In this document: positions 1-12,270 of the stretch, in pieces
Numbering within the stretch: position 1 is the first letter of the stretch
How the letters are laid out: each line of letters begins with the position of its first letter
Assembly (NCBI GenBank): GCA_947561585.1
Contig: CANNZV010000915.1
Coordinates: 124,001 to 188,000, forward strand
DNA length: 64,000 bases
From: Caprella mutica
Taxonomy: Eukaryota > Arthropoda > Malacostraca > Amphipoda > Caprellidae
Direction of reading: 5' to 3'
Translations under genes and position numbers: made by a program
Notes under the pieces: model-generated
Databases searched by the model: none
Told to the model about the DNA's origin: nothing
Seen by the model: the letters and a program-made list of their open reading frames with translations, nothing else

Positions 1-282
1 TTCTTGAAAGGTAGTCCAGACAGCGTGTGGATCCGTCGGTTGTCCAACTAAGTACAATTGATCCGGTGAAATAGATAGTACTATATCTGCCAGAGCCTTA
101 TTATAATTATTAGCATAGGCATTCTTCGCCTCAGTTGAAGCTGAATCAATTGGAACTGGTTTAGATCCATCCGCAAAATCCATCAGTTTCTCTCGTAAGA
201 GATACATCTTCATTTGTATCCTCCATGTAGGGTAATTATTTCCGTCTAGGGGAACAATCCCCTGTAACTTATTTGAAGACAT
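1..282 (-). CDS. gag: Copia gag, N-terminal fragment
   Basis: The open frame starts at an ATG whose complement is at 280-282 and stays open to the window edge (94 codons). It matches the first 94 codons of the Gag starting at 13113 almost residue for residue, with start MSSNKLQGIVPLDGNNYPTW. This is the N-terminal part of the Copia-type Gag domain that assembles the particle. No lesion is visible here. Whether the rest of the ORF is intact cannot be seen. Confidence 0.88.
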   Translation of the reverse strand, partial: MSSNKLQGIVPLDGNNYPTWRIQMKMYLLREKLMDFADGSKPVPIDSASTEAKNAYANNYNKALADIVLSISPDQLYLVGQPTDPHAVWTTFQE

Positions 283-288
283 GTTTTC

Positions 289-657
289 AAAGTATTTATT
301 ATCGTTCAATACTTAACAAACATAAACAACCAATGCAATTAAATTGATTTACTGTTTAACTGAATTGATGTTTTAACATTATTCTAATTCATAAGAATAA
401 CTGAATATAATTATTAATATTCAATTGGAACAGCAACCCAAGTCTTAGTTCGCAAGAACCTTTTGTTGAAAGTATTTATTATCATTCAATACTTTAACAA
501 ACATAAACACCCACAGCAGTTAAATTGATTTACTGTTTAACTGAATTTGATGTTTTAAAATTATTCTAATTCATAAGAATAACTTCACTGAATATAATTT
601 TTAATATTTAATTGGAACAGCAACACAAGTCTTAGTTCGCAAGAACCTTTTGTTGAA
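289..657. repeat. Two-copy tandem duplication (~180 bp) in the Copia leader
   Basis: Positions 289-468 and 469-657 are near-identical direct copies. Each begins AAAGTATTTATTATC and ends in the motif AAGAACCTTTTGTTG. The plus-strand Copia copy has this leader sequence only once (about 12920-13105), so the duplication is specific to this copy or subfamily. Confidence 0.85.
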
Positions 658-960
658 AGACTGTTTACCAAAGGATAAGGTCACAGATTTAAAGGTAATA
701 TGTGACCTCTCTTGACACCTCTTCCGCACAAATACTAAATAATTATATTATAACACAAGTGCATTTTTCGCTAGAGCAATCATTATAATTGACCTCATTA
801 GCGCGTTAACACGATATGCTTACGCAAGCGTTTTGATTGATATGTTTCATATAGGTTAACACTTTTTCACAGCACTTCGTTTTTATTACTGTTATAAACT
901 TCTAATTTGTTTAAACATAATTTGATTTATAAACTCTTATCGTTCACTGGGCCCATAACT

Positions 961-1279
961 TGTTAGAATTAGGTTAAATAACAGTGGGTTAACAACGTTA
1001 AGACATAGAGTTTATTTAAAGAGTAAATATGTTATACAATTAGAAGTCTATATAGAGAGATGAGTGAATCATATCTCTCTCTGAGTAATGTTACTACAAG
1101 CAGGGGTATTTAACCCTCGACGGAAGTGTGATCGACTTTAGACCTTATGTCCGTTTCTCATTAAAAGTAATACATGGTTATTGAAACAATAGGTAATTTA
1201 ATATAGCTGAGCTAGTCTAACAGGAAATTAATATTAAACATATAACGAGTGTGTAATACATTTAACTAAAATTTCAACA
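961..1279 (-). repeat. Copia 5' LTR (minus orientation)
   Basis: The reverse complement begins TGTTGAAATTTTAG and ends TTCTAACA, as do the LTRs at 12271 and 17034. It is next to a primer-binding site at 947-960 matching the GTTATGGGCCCAG core of the other copy. It is shorter than the 338-bp LTRs of the plus copy because of small indels. Confidence 0.9.
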
Positions 1280-1579
1280 TATTTGGCATCGAAGCGATAC
1301 CGTTATAACAGCGTTGAATAGAGAGATAAATTACGACATCTAACATACATAGGGATTCTGCATCGAACAGACGCCTAATTATATATCTAATATGCTTCGA
1401 AACGATATCCACTTGCATTCAATAAATAAATAAATAAAAATTGAAAACTCTTATTTCATTGATATAACGTACTGTACGTTTAGATGCATATCAATTTGAT
1501 TCATGTTACATAATGTTATATATAATTTAAATGGGAAGAAATGAAGTGATGTGTCCCGGTATCGTTCGTGGGTCTATAC

Positions 1580-2086
1580 ACAGTACAGAGAATATATAGT
1601 ATCCCAGAGCTATAGGGGGGATATTACGCGTGTCCCGGTAGGCTGTGACGTCACATGTCAACAATGGTGCGTACGTTTGTACGTACAGTACAAACACAAA
1701 AGATGGCTGCAACACACCCAACTTTTGTTAAATAACGTTTTCGGTGATATTTTTTTAAATTCCACATTACCGCATGCTATTATCCAATCTTTATAGTCAT
1801 ACGGACGAAAATTAAATAATGACTGTTGATGAAATTGCTACTGGTCTTTTTACACCCAAAATAGTAACAAATTTTTAGTCTTGAAGAAGACGATTTATTC
1901 AAGATAATTAGATCATTAGTCAGATCGGTCGCGTTGGCCGCCATCTTAATTCTCTATTCCACGTGACCCACAGCAATTCTGTTTACTATGACGTGACCTC
2001 TTGTTTACATACATGACGTCACAGCCTACCGAGAATAAATTTGAATAATACATGTAACTGGGGTACTATACTATTCTATGTACTGT
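1580..2086. mobile_element. 507-bp MITE with 7-9 bp target duplication
   Basis: The ends are imperfect inverted repeats of about 27 bp (ACAGTACAGAGAATA at left, complement of TATTCTATGTACTGT at right). GGTCTATAC occurs on both sides (1571-1579, 2087-2095). Copies B and C of the host repeat lack the insert. Inner parts are also inverted: GGCTGTGACGTCACAT near the left end and the complementary ATGACGTCACAGCC near the right. There is no coding capacity. The 9-bp repeat fits a Mutator-like origin, but a 7-bp duplication with CACAG termini cannot be excluded. Confidence 0.85.
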
Positions 2087-2110
2087 GGTCTATACGTCCT
2101 CGTGCATGTA

Positions 2111-3444
2111 GGGGAGGGTGGTCATCAATGGGACAAAAAACACAGAAAGATTGATATTTCATTTACTATGGGCATAATATGAAAAATAAAAAATTCATGT
2201 GTAATATAGATATTCCTTTATAAAATGAAACCAACTCGAATGCTATCACATATTCTGTTGACTAGAAAAAAATTAAATAAAAAAACAAAAAAAATTGTCC
2301 CATTGTATAACAGCACTGGTGAACAATGGGACATGCCCTGGTGAACGATGGTACAGTTTATCAAACTTGTATATTGTTGAGGTTATGGTAAAATTTCAAG
2401 TTCGAATTATCTCTTTATGTTGTCCCACACTTAGTTAGTTCATATAATATCAGTTTAATGTCCTCTAACTTCACCGAAGCCATGTCAGGAACATTTGGAA
2501 AATTAAGCTCATTGCACTTGAATCTTCGCCTAACATCAATAGTTCGTATTTATCTTTTTCATGTTTTTGGCCAACAGAATACGTTTTAGAAGTCGCCTCA
2601 AATTCTACAAGTGCATAAATCTTCATTTTCAACATTTTCGGTGGAGATTTGAGTTCTTCAGACGAATGGATCAGTTAGATTAAGAATTATATACCAAACC
2701 AAGAACAATAGTTCACAGGCCATCTACGTCAGATACTTTATTTAGTGATTTCGAAGGCCTTATCCTTAGTGGCACCAGCAAAAAGCTCTTCTTTCTCTGG
2801 TGTATCCGTTGCAATCATGCTGCGTCTTTTTCTTTTATTAGTGAAATTTGTTCTCTATGCAGTGCTTTGTGATGACCTCAGATTGCTAAAGCCCTTGAAC
2901 ATGATCGAAAGTCCCGCTTCAGCTGGAAGCTCTGTTTCTACAAGAAGCTCTGAAGCTACAGTTCACGTTATTGTATCAAAAAAATAGATATATTGATTCA
3001 TATGGAGAAACTAGACAGCTTGGTTGACAATAAGTCACTGTCCCATTGTTAACCAAATTTTCTGTCCCAATGATCACCATGACGCCATTTTGAAAACATA
3101 TGGGTATAGCGGCTCAACTACAAAAGTATAAAGGCAATCCTTTCAAATGATCATATTTTACATATTACTTAATATCATGTAAAAATGCCGTAAGCATTAT
3201 ATGTTAAATTTACAGATTTATAACAATTGAGACAAAGTACGAAATATTTAGTTTTATCACCCCTAAAACACGTTTTCGCTTTTACACAGGGCTGACTGCA
3301 CCCCAACCGCTGAATGCAATGCGAGTGAATGCACTGAAGTACGCTTAATTTACCACTAAGATTTTGTTAAAAATTACCCTCAAATAAAAAAGTTATTCAG
3401 CATGTCCCATTGTTCCCAGTGTCCCATTGATGACCACCCTCCCC
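2111..3444. mobile_element. Pogo-type TIR transposon derivative (1334 bp, TA target duplication)
   Basis: The ends are a 24-bp perfect inverted repeat (GGGGAGGGTGGTCATCAATG...) flanked by TA on both sides (2109-2110, 3445-3446). This is the Tc1/mariner/pogo target rule, and copies B and C of the host repeat show the empty site. The motif GTCCCATTG and close variants recur inside both ends, as expected of reiterated transposase-binding sites. On the minus strand around 2750-2850 a short stretch rich in basic residues (NKRKRRSMIATDTP) resembles C-termini of pogo/Tigger transposases, so it is probably an internally deleted derivative. Confidence 0.85.
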
Positions 3445-5414
3445 TACCTCTGTCATGTTGCCACCGTGGATGCATTTTACTATAAAAAAATTTTGATATT
3501 AAGCGACCTGGAGATACTTAAAGATATTCAAAGTGAATAGAACAATACAGGCAAGCACCGCTTTTATAACCAAAATCACAACATATTCTTACCACAAATA
3601 GTAATGAGTTGGTCAAATTTTTATATAATTGTAACTCCTTAAAAATTTAGTTCTCTATGAGTTCAAATTAAAGAAAATGTTTTGAGGCCACGACTTAGAA
3701 TACAGATGAAAGCTCAGTGATGCATTAATTAAAATTAATAGATAATTAGATTTTTATAATTATTGTGTTTCATTGAACAAACAGGAATTTTGTGCTTTGT
3801 GAAATATTTTTAGCAGTAGGGTATATGTTCCAAGTTATTAATAGGGTCTATATTTTCGAACACGTGATAAAGGAAAATATAATAATTATTATTTAATTAC
3901 TATTTAATTAGAAACATAATAGCTGGAGGTATGAAACCAAATGAAATAAAAGTTAAATAATGATTATTATATATAGATTTATTGAGTCCGATAACCACTT
4001 TAAGTTTAATTATCTATAATGTAAATCACTTAATTTCAATCTTCTCATTTGCAGCTTTTAGCACTATGGTGAAAGCTCAAGTTATCGGATATGGGGTTCC
4101 GCATTTTACGTAGAAAAATTATTTAGATATTGATTTTATTTCTAAACTTGTATTTTACGTACTGGTATCATGGATGCCAATTTAAGTAAGAATTGAATAA
4201 TGATAATTATTATTATTTATTTATTACATATTCGAAAAATGTGGAACCGTCTGATAACACAGAATTTACTCTAAAATGAAACATGTTAAATAGCCCATCA
4301 ACTTTTAATTATTTTCGTTCAATAGAGGTTTAACGTCTGCTTCGGAACAAAAGGCCATGTCGCTGACGTCAATAGGAAATGAAATACAAGGGACTTGAAG
4401 AAGCAGTGAGAATGGAAAGTGGCTCCATGGACGAAGTCACAACGCTCATGAATGCTGAAAAGCTACTCCGTGAATGCGGTCACTTACCGAGGAATGTGAC
4501 AAAAATGGTCACAAGTACCGGTGGCTGCACTCATGGATGGAAGAGGGAAATGAAGAGGTAATAGTAAATGAAGTCTACGAGCCTACCTAACACAAAATCT
4601 AAGACTTCATACGTAAATGTAGAGCATAACCCTAGCGCTATCCTCTAAAACTGCATGAAGAGTTAAAAACATGATAAACATAAAATAGACAATACAAAAT
4701 CCAAATTACAACAATTTGGGTCCAAAGGGACGCCACCCCACTTTCTTCTATTCACCAAAGACAGCTTCAGGAACCCTTCGGGGCTTAATTAAAATAAGCA
4801 GTTTAGAATAGATTCATAACAATAAATGTACTGGCCATCGAAAAATCACTTGATTGGCTATCCATTTCATTTTCACGGTACTGGAGGAACACTGTTCAAC
4901 AACCGATGTTCCAGTATCGCTTACTTTACGTTGATCCATTGTACAATCGCACTAGCGTGTCAATGCCTTGTCGTACCTTTACAACTGCCGTAGTCCCTTA
5001 TTAGTTATAAGTGTATTAATTTTAAAGGGAGCACTACGTTATAGAAAGGTACGATCCAATTGAATAGAAATAATTTCTACATTTCTTTACGTATTATAAA
5101 ACAGGAAGATAAGAAGAGAATGAATTTCAAAATTTGAAACTATTATTTCAAAACTACGTATCTGTTTTCGCACTTCTGATCGAAGTATAAATTCAGATAT
5201 CGTTTGGAAGCAGACATGCCGACGTCAAGATGATGCTGTTAAAACCATGTATCGGTTTTCGTGTTTCTACTCGAAGTTTATATTCAGATATCATTTAGAA
5301 ACAGACATTCCGATATCTACTATGAGTCGAAATGGTTGCTAAGTCGATACCCACCGTTAGCGCTACGAATTCGACAGCAAACGGCATCGAATCGACATTC
5401 ATATGTTTGTTGGG

Positions 5415-5764
5415 TAGGTATACTATGACGTCATCACTGCTAAGCCAATGGGAGTCGATTGATGCATGAGAATGGGGGTAAATAAAGGGTTTTTCTGCGT
5501 GTCAGACTAAATTCTTCTAGGCGATAATTAAAATGCTGAAGTAACTTATGTATATCTATATAATATTTGCGTGGACTATTACTTACTTAGGTATACTTAC
5601 TTTAACGGCCAGACCTGCATCAGCAGGGGGCCAGAGTTCGGGCATTGGCTTTTTAGCGCCCCCCCTAGAACCTAATTAACACCATTCAATATCCCCCGTC
5701 TAATTCTCCAAACTTCCCCCAGGTACCCAACAAACATATATAATTATTATTAATACTTACCTAG
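5415..5764. other. Spacer between copies A and B, with a truncated family end
   Basis: No gene is seen. It holds a CRE-like TGACGTCA near 5427, a short GC-richer stretch (5600-5720) and an isolated CCCAACAAACATAT at about 5723, which looks like another orphan terminus of the 2.3-kb TIR family. Confidence 0.5.
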
Positions 5765-6165
5765 CCCAGCAAACATGAATGTATCTATTCGATGTCTAAA
5801 CGACTCTGTATAACCTCTCTTCCGACATCGAATACCAGTAACAAATTAGACATGGTGACATCAAGTAGACATCAATCCGATATCCGTTTGCACCGCTAAA
5901 CCGCATCATATCAAGTATATTTGGCATCGAAGCGATATCGTTATAATAGCGTTGAATAGAAAGATAAATTACGACATCTAGCAACAGACGCCTAATTATA
6001 TATCTATTATGCTTCGAAACGATATCCACTTGCATCCATAAAATAAAGAAATTAAAATTGAAAACTCTTACTTCATTGATATAACGTTCTGTACATTTAA
6101 ATGCATATCAATTTGATTAATGTTACATAATGTTATGTGTTAATTAAATGGGAAGAAATGAAGTG

Positions 6166-6236
6166 ATGTGTCCTGGTATCGAACGTGGGACCCTCCGTCT
6201 TCGTGCCTGTACCTCTGTCACATTGCCACCGTGGAT
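6166..6236 (-). promoter_or_regulatory. tRNA-like A/B-box module inside the 2.3-kb family
   Basis: Read on the minus strand there is an A-box-like TGGCAATGTGA (6228-6218), and 33 nt further a GTTCGATACC (6184-6175) that fits the pol III B box GTTCGANNCC. A tail beginning ACATCACTTCATTTCTTCCC follows. The same order (A box, B box, similar tail) occurs at 45436-45560. This suggests a tRNA-derived SINE segment carried within the DNA transposon family. The A-box match is imperfect. Confidence 0.42.
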
Positions 6237-7099
6237 GTATTAAACTATAAAAAAAAATTGATATTAAACGACCCGGAAATACTTAAAGATATTTTAAAGT
6301 GAATAGAACAATACAGGCAAGCACCGCTTTTTTAACCAAGATCACAACTTATTCTTATTACAAATAGTAAAGAGTTGGTTAATTGTAACTCCTTAAAATT
6401 TTCGTTCCTTCTGAGTTCAAATTAAAGAAAATGTTTTGAGGCCATGACTTAGAAGAAATTAATATATAATTAGATTTTTATAATTATTGTGTTTCATTGA
6501 ACAAACAGGAATTTTGTGCTCTGTGAAATATTTTTAGCAGTAAGGTATATGTTCCAAGTTATTAATAGGGTCTATATTTTCGAACACGTGATAAAGGAAA
6601 ATATAATAATTATTATTTAACTACTATTTAATTCGTAACATAATAACTGAAGGTATGATACCAATTGAAATAAAAGTTAAATAATGATTAAATATAGATT
6701 TATTGAGTCCGATTACCACTTAAAGTTTAATTATCTATAATGTGAATCACTGAATTTTAATCGTCTCATTTGCACAGCTTTTGGCACTGGGTGAAAGCTC
6801 AAGTTATCAGATATGGGGTTCCGCATTTTACGTAGAAAAATTATTTAGGAATTGATTTTTATTTCTAAACTTGTATTTTACGTACTGGTATCATGGATAC
6901 CAATTTAAGTAGGAATTAAATAATGATAATTATTATATTTATTTCTTATGTATCCGAAAATGTGGAAACATCCGATAACACTGAATCTACTCTAAAATGG
7001 AACATGTTAAATAGCCCATCAACTTTTAATTATTTACGTTAAGTAAAGGATTAACGTCTGTTTCGGAACCAAAGTCCATGTCGCTGACGTCAAAAGGAA

Positions 7100-7285
7100 A
7101 TGAAATACAAGGTACTGGAAGAAGCAGTCAGAAAGGAAAGTGGCTCCAAGGACAAAGTTACGACGCTCATGGATGCTGAAAAGCTACTCCGTGAATGCTG
7201 TCACTTACCGAGGAATGTGACAAAAATGGACACAAGCACCGGTGGCTGCACTCAAGGATGGAAGAAGGAAATGAAGAGGCGATAG
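7100..7285 (+). other. Recurrent 60-61-codon ORF of the 2.3-kb family
   Basis: The peptide starts MKYKVLEEAVRKESGSKDK and contains AEKLLRECCHLPRNVTKM. Equivalent frames are open at 4379-4561 (+) in copy A and 17713-17898 (-) in copy D. Copy C (about 9514-9700) has a 2-nt insertion that breaks it. I do not recognise the protein. Comparing the copy A and copy B frames I count about eight amino-acid-changing and four silent differences, which gives no sign of purifying selection. It may be a captured exon fragment or chance. Confidence 0.35.
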
Positions 7286-8111
7286 TAAATGAAGCCTACG
7301 AGCCTACCTAACACAAAATCTAAGACCTTGTAATTGTAGAGCATAATCCTAGCGCTATCCTCTAAAATTGCATGGAGAGTTAAAACATGACAAAAATAAA
7401 ATAAACGACATGTGATCCAAATTCCAACAGTTTGGGACCCAAGGCACGCCACCCCTTCTCTTCCATTCACCAAAGACAGCTTCAGGAACCCCTCGGTGCT
7501 TATTTACAATAAGCAGTTTAGAATAGATTCATAACAATAAATGCACTGACCATCGAAAAATCACTTGATTGATTACCCATCTCATTTTCACGGTACTTGA
7601 GGAACCCTGTTCAACAACCAATGTTCCAGTATCGCTTACTTTACTTTGATCCAGTGTACAATCGCACTAGTGTGCCAATGTCCCATCGTACCTTTTCAAC
7701 TGTCGTTTAAAGGGAGAATTACGTAAATTATATAGAAAGGTACAATCCAATTGAATAGAAATAATTCAAACATTTCTATAAATATTAGAAAAAGGGAGAT
7801 AAGAGAATGAATTTCCAAATTCGAAACGATTCTTTTAAAACTACGTATCTGTTTTCGTACTTCTGGTCGAAGTATAAATTCAGATATCGTTTGGAAACAG
7901 ACATGCCAACGCCAAGATGATGATGTTAAACCCATGAATCGGTTTTCGTGTTTCTATCCGAAATGTAAATTCAGATATCATTTAGAAACAGACACTCCAA
8001 TATCTACTATGAGTCGAAATGGTTGCTAAGTCGATACCCACCGTTAGCGCTACGAATTCGACAGCAAACGGCATCGAATCGACATTCATATGTTTGTTGG
8101 GTAAGTAGCTA

Positions 8112-10564
8112 CCCAGCAAACATGAATGTATCTATTCGATGTCTAAACGACTCTGTATAACCTCTCTTCCGACATCGAATACCAGTAACAAATTAGACAT
8201 GGTGACATCAAGTAGACATCAATCCGATATCCGTTTGCACCGCTAAACCGCATCATATTAAGTATATTTGGCATCGAAGCGATATCGTTAAAACAGCGTT
8301 GAATAGAAAGATAAATTACGACATCTAACATACATAGGGATTCTGCATCGAACAGACGCCTAATTATATATCTAATATGCTTCGAAACGATATCCACTTG
8401 CATCCATAAAATAAGGAAATTAAAATTGAAAACTCTTACTTCATTGATATAGCGTTCTGTTCATTTAGATGCATATCAATTTGATTAATGTTACATAACG
8501 TTATGTGTACATTAAATGGGAAGAAATGAAGTGATGTGTCCTGGTATCGTTCGTGGGCCCATCCGTCCTCGTGCCAGTACCTCTGTCACATTGCCACCGT
8601 GGATGCATTTGACGGAAAAAAATTTTTGATATTAAACGACCCGGAGATACTTAAAGATATTTTAAAGTGAATAGAACAATACAGGCAAGCACTGCTTTTA
8701 TAACCAAAATAACAAATTATTGTTATTACAAATAGTAATCAGTTGGTCAAATTTTTATATAATTGTAACTTTTTAAATATTTCGTTCTCTATGAGTTCAA
8801 ATTATAGAAAATGTTTTGAGGCCACGACTTAGAATAAAGATGAAAGCTCTGTGATGCATTCAATAAAATTAATAGATAATTATATTTTTATAATTATTGT
8901 GTTTCATTGAACAAACAGGAATCTTGTGCTCTGTGAAATATTTTTTGCAGTAGGGTATATATTTCAAGTTATTAATAGGGTCTATAATTTCGAACACGTG
9001 ATAAAGGAAAATATAATAATTATTATTTAACTACTATTTAATTAGAAGCAAAATAGCTGAAGGTATGAAACCAAATGAAATAAAAGTTAAATAATGATTA
9101 TTATATATAGATTTATTGAGTCCGATAACCACTTTAAGTTTAATTATCTATATTGTGAATCACTGAATTTCAATCGTCTCATTTGCAGCTTTTGGTACTA
9201 TGGTGAAAGCTCAAGTTATCGGATGTGGGGTTCTGCATTTTATGTAGAAGAATTATTTATGTAATGATTTTTATTTCTAAACTTGTATTTTACGTACTGG
9301 TATCATGGATGCCAATTTAAGTAAGAATTGAATAATGATAATTATTATTATTTATTTTTTACATATTCGAAAATATGGAACCGTCTGATAACACAGAATT
9401 TACTCTAAAATGAAACATGTTAACTAGCCCATCAACTTTTAATTATTTTCGTTCAATAGAGGTTTAACGTCTGCTTCAGAACCAAAGGTCATGTCGCTAA
9501 CGTCAAAAGAAAATGAAATACAAGGGTCTGGAAGAAGCAGTGAGAATGGAAAGTGGCTCCATAGACGAAGTCACGACGCTCATGAATGCTGAAAAGCTAC
9601 TCCGTGAGTGCTGTCACAATTACCGAGGAATGTGACAAAAATGGTCACAAGCACCGGTGGCTGCACTCAAGGATGGAAGAGGGAAATGAAGAGGTAATAG
9701 TAAATGAAGTCTACGAGCCTACATAACAGAAAATCTAAGACTTCATACGTAATTGTAGAGCATAACCCTAGCACTATCCTCTAAAACTGCATGAAAAGTT
9801 AAAAACATGATAAACATAAAATAGACTATACATAATCCAAATTACAACAGTTTGGGTCCCAAGGGAGGCCACCCCACTTCTCTTCTATTCACCAAAGACA
9901 GCTTCAGGAACCCTTCGGGGCTTATTTTCAATAAGCAGTTTAGAAGAGATTCATAACAACAAATGCACTGGCCATCGAAAAATCACTTGATTGATTATCC
10001 ATTTTATTTTCATGGTACTGGAGGAACACTGTTCAACAACTGATGTTTCAATATCGCTTACTTTACGTTGATCAATTGTACAATCGCACTAGCGTGCTAA
10101 TGCACGATAGTACCTTTACAGCTGCCGTAGTCCCCTATATAAGTGTATTAATTATTGGGTATAGTTTAAAGGGAGCACTACGTACGTTATATAGAAAGGT
10201 ACAATCCAATTGAATAGAAATAATTCCTACTTTTCGATACGTATTATAAAACAGGAAGATAAGAAAAGGAATTTCCAAATTTGAAACGATTTTTTAAAAC
10301 TACGTATCTGTTTTCGCACTTCTGGTCGAAGTATAAATTCAGATATCGTTTGGAAACAGACATGCAGACGTCAAGATGATGCTGTTAAAACCATGTACCT
10401 ATCGGTTTTCGTGTTTCTACTCGAAGTGTAAATTCAGATATCATTTAGAAACAGACATTCCAATATCTATTATGGGTCGAAATGGTTGCTAAGTCGATAC
10501 CCACCGTTAGCGCTACGAATTCGACAGCAAACGGCATCGAATCGACATTCATTTGTTCGTTGGG
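8112..10564 (+). mobile_element. 2.3-kb TIR family, copy C (full length, 2453 bp)
   Basis: It begins CCCAGCAAACATGAATG only 10 bp after copy B ends and finishes ATTTGTTCGTTGGG. TA lies on both outer sides (8110-8111, 10565-10566). The head-to-tail arrangement with B could be a second insertion next to the first or a local tandem duplication. Differences from B are scattered, so they are not a very recent duplicate pair. Confidence 0.86.
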
Positions 10565-11058
10565 TAGGTATAGATGTGTGTAATTTTAATTATTTTCCAA
10601 TTAACCCTAACTAGGTCCCAACAAACATATGAATGTCGATTCGATGCCGTTTGCTGTCGAATTCGTAGCGCTAACGGTGGGTATCGACTTATGATTTATC
10701 AACCATTTAAATTCATAGTAGATATCGGAATGTCTGTTTCTAAATGATATCTGAATTTACACTTCGGATAGAAACACGAAAACCGATACATGGGTTTAAC
10801 ATCATCATCTTGGCGTTGGCATGTCTGTTTCCAAACAATATCTGAATTTATACTTCGACCAGAAGTACGAAAACAGATACGTAGTTTTAAAAGAATCGTT
10901 TCGAATTTGGAAATTCATTTTCTTATCTTCCTGGTTTATAATACGTATCGAAAAGTAGGAATTATTTCTATTCAATTGGATTGTACCTTTCTATATAACG
11001 TACGTAATGCTCCCTTTAAACGACAGTTGAAAAGGTACGATGGGACAATTGACACACT

Positions 11059-12215
11059 CAAGGTATATTAACTTAACAAGGTATGCTACGCCTTGATACA
11101 AATTTTAGACTCCTCTGCGCATATACAAATACGCACATACGAACACACGTCCGTGTGCCCCTGCAATAATAGATACAGCTACTTAATCAGTTATTTGTAT
11201 ATAAGAATTTTTGCCGTGGTTGTTTGTGCTGTGTGCGGATGCAATGAAAAAAGTGTAATTGTTCTGATTAAATTATTTAGGTTTTCTAAAAATGTAGGAA
11301 TTAGGAAGAAATAGACAGGATAAGAAGAGACAGGATCGACAGCTCTTACATAAACTTACTTTGAAGAAAAATAATACGTTTTTCCCTATTAAACCTTACT
11401 AAAAAATATATGAAAAGTTTTTACAATGCTGAATACAGCCAGTTTAGTCCAAAAAAAACAAGTTGAAAGGCATTTTATTCGAAAAAGAATGAATAACAGA
11501 CCTTGTTTCTATGTAAAAATAATTATCATGGGGCACACGGCCGCACACCAGCCAGCGTCTTTCACAACAAAACTGTAATCATCTTGATATGAATCTGCGC
11601 AATACTCTACCTTGTAGTTAAAGGTCCCCTCCAAGCAAATTTTTTTACTGTTTATATCAACGAGGCTAATGTTTCTCATCATTTTACTGCAAACCCCATA
11701 AAATTTGATAGCATATTTTTAATTTTATATGCTTTTAAAGATTTTTATAATCCAAACTCTACAAAACCTACTGTACTTCCGACTTTCTAATTTTCAGTCT
11801 GAAGGAAAAGAATGTACACCATTTGTTTTGATTGTCAACTTGGTATTTGGTTTAATAAATCTATTTATTATTCGTTTAAAGGTTGAAATTTGGATAAACT
11901 TATAATAGAAACGTTTATATAGTTTTAGAAACAATTAATATCTTAAAAGAAGACCAAAAACGCATTGTTTGTTTAAAAATCGAAATTTGAAATCAAAACA
12001 AAGAGTGTACAATCTTCTTTCTCAGCGTCAGGTTGGAGAGTCGCTCGATTGTTGCTCACATAGTATTAAAAAACTTTAAAAGCAAATAATAAAATATATG
12101 CTGAACCGAATTGTATGCGGTTTGCGGAATAATAATCGTAGACCTTAGTTCTATAATATTATGTGATAAACTCATTTATTTCCCGGAGCCTGGAGAGGAC
12201 CTTTAATATACCTTG
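11059..12215. mobile_element. hAT-like non-autonomous transposon (1157 bp)
   Basis: The termini are a 13-bp perfect inverted repeat (CAAGGTATATTAA / TTAATATACCTTG). GACACACT (11051-11058) and GGCACACT (12216-12223) form an 8-bp target duplication with one mismatch, the length typical of hAT elements. Other copies of the host repeat show the uninterrupted site. The inside is AT-rich, and I see no transposase domain in either strand. Confidence 0.82.
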
Positions 12216-12270
12216 GGCACACTATTGCTATTGTACACTGGATCAACGTAAAGTAAGCGATACTGGAACA

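Larger units (their letters stand above)
1..1279 (-). mobile_element. Copia-type LTR retrotransposon, 5' part only (runs off left edge)
   Basis: The segment is the reverse complement of the 5' part of the Copia element at 12271-17371. Reading leftwards on the minus strand, it has a 5' LTR (1279 down to 961), a primer-binding site (960-947), an untranslated leader and the N-terminus of gag. The rest lies outside the window. It is inserted in copy A of the 2.3-kb TIR family, whose sequence resumes at 1280. The target duplication cannot be checked because the other end is missing. The LTR is about 319 bp against 338 bp for the full element, so it carries small deletions and is probably an older copy. 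Confidence 0.93.
1280..5414 (+). mobile_element. 2.3-kb TIR family, copy A (5' end lost behind Copia; two nested insertions)
   Basis: After removal of the elements at 1580-2086 and 2111-3444, the sequence aligns with copies B and C from the ATTTGGCATCGAAGCGATA region to the right terminus ATATGTTTGTTGGG at 5414. The left terminus lies beyond the minus-strand Copia and outside the window. No transposase is encoded, so it would depend on a partner element. I cannot assign a superfamily. The TIR (CCCA[G/A]CAAACAT) is clear, but the flanking duplication is not consistent between copies. Confidence 0.82.
5765..8101 (+). mobile_element. 2.3-kb TIR family, copy B (full length, 2337 bp)
   Basis: The copy runs from CCCAGCAAACATGAATG to ATATGTTTGTTGGG. 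The two ends are imperfect inverted repeats over about 30 bp and share the TTCGATG core. This is the cleanest full-length copy, with no nested insertion. It includes a tRNA-promoter-like module at 6166-6236 (minus orientation) and a 61-codon ORF at 7100-7285 that recurs in other copies. No transposase domain is present. Confidence 0.87.

Noticed and set aside
1551..1796. 81-codon ORF at the left MITE
   Set aside because: It spans the junction of the 2.3-kb family and the MITE, and no domain is recognisable.
10790..11071. 93-codon ORF in copy D, with an antisense counterpart in copy B (7696-7935)
   Set aside because: It begins within repeat sequence, crosses into the hAT-like insertion, and is not kept open in copies C and E.
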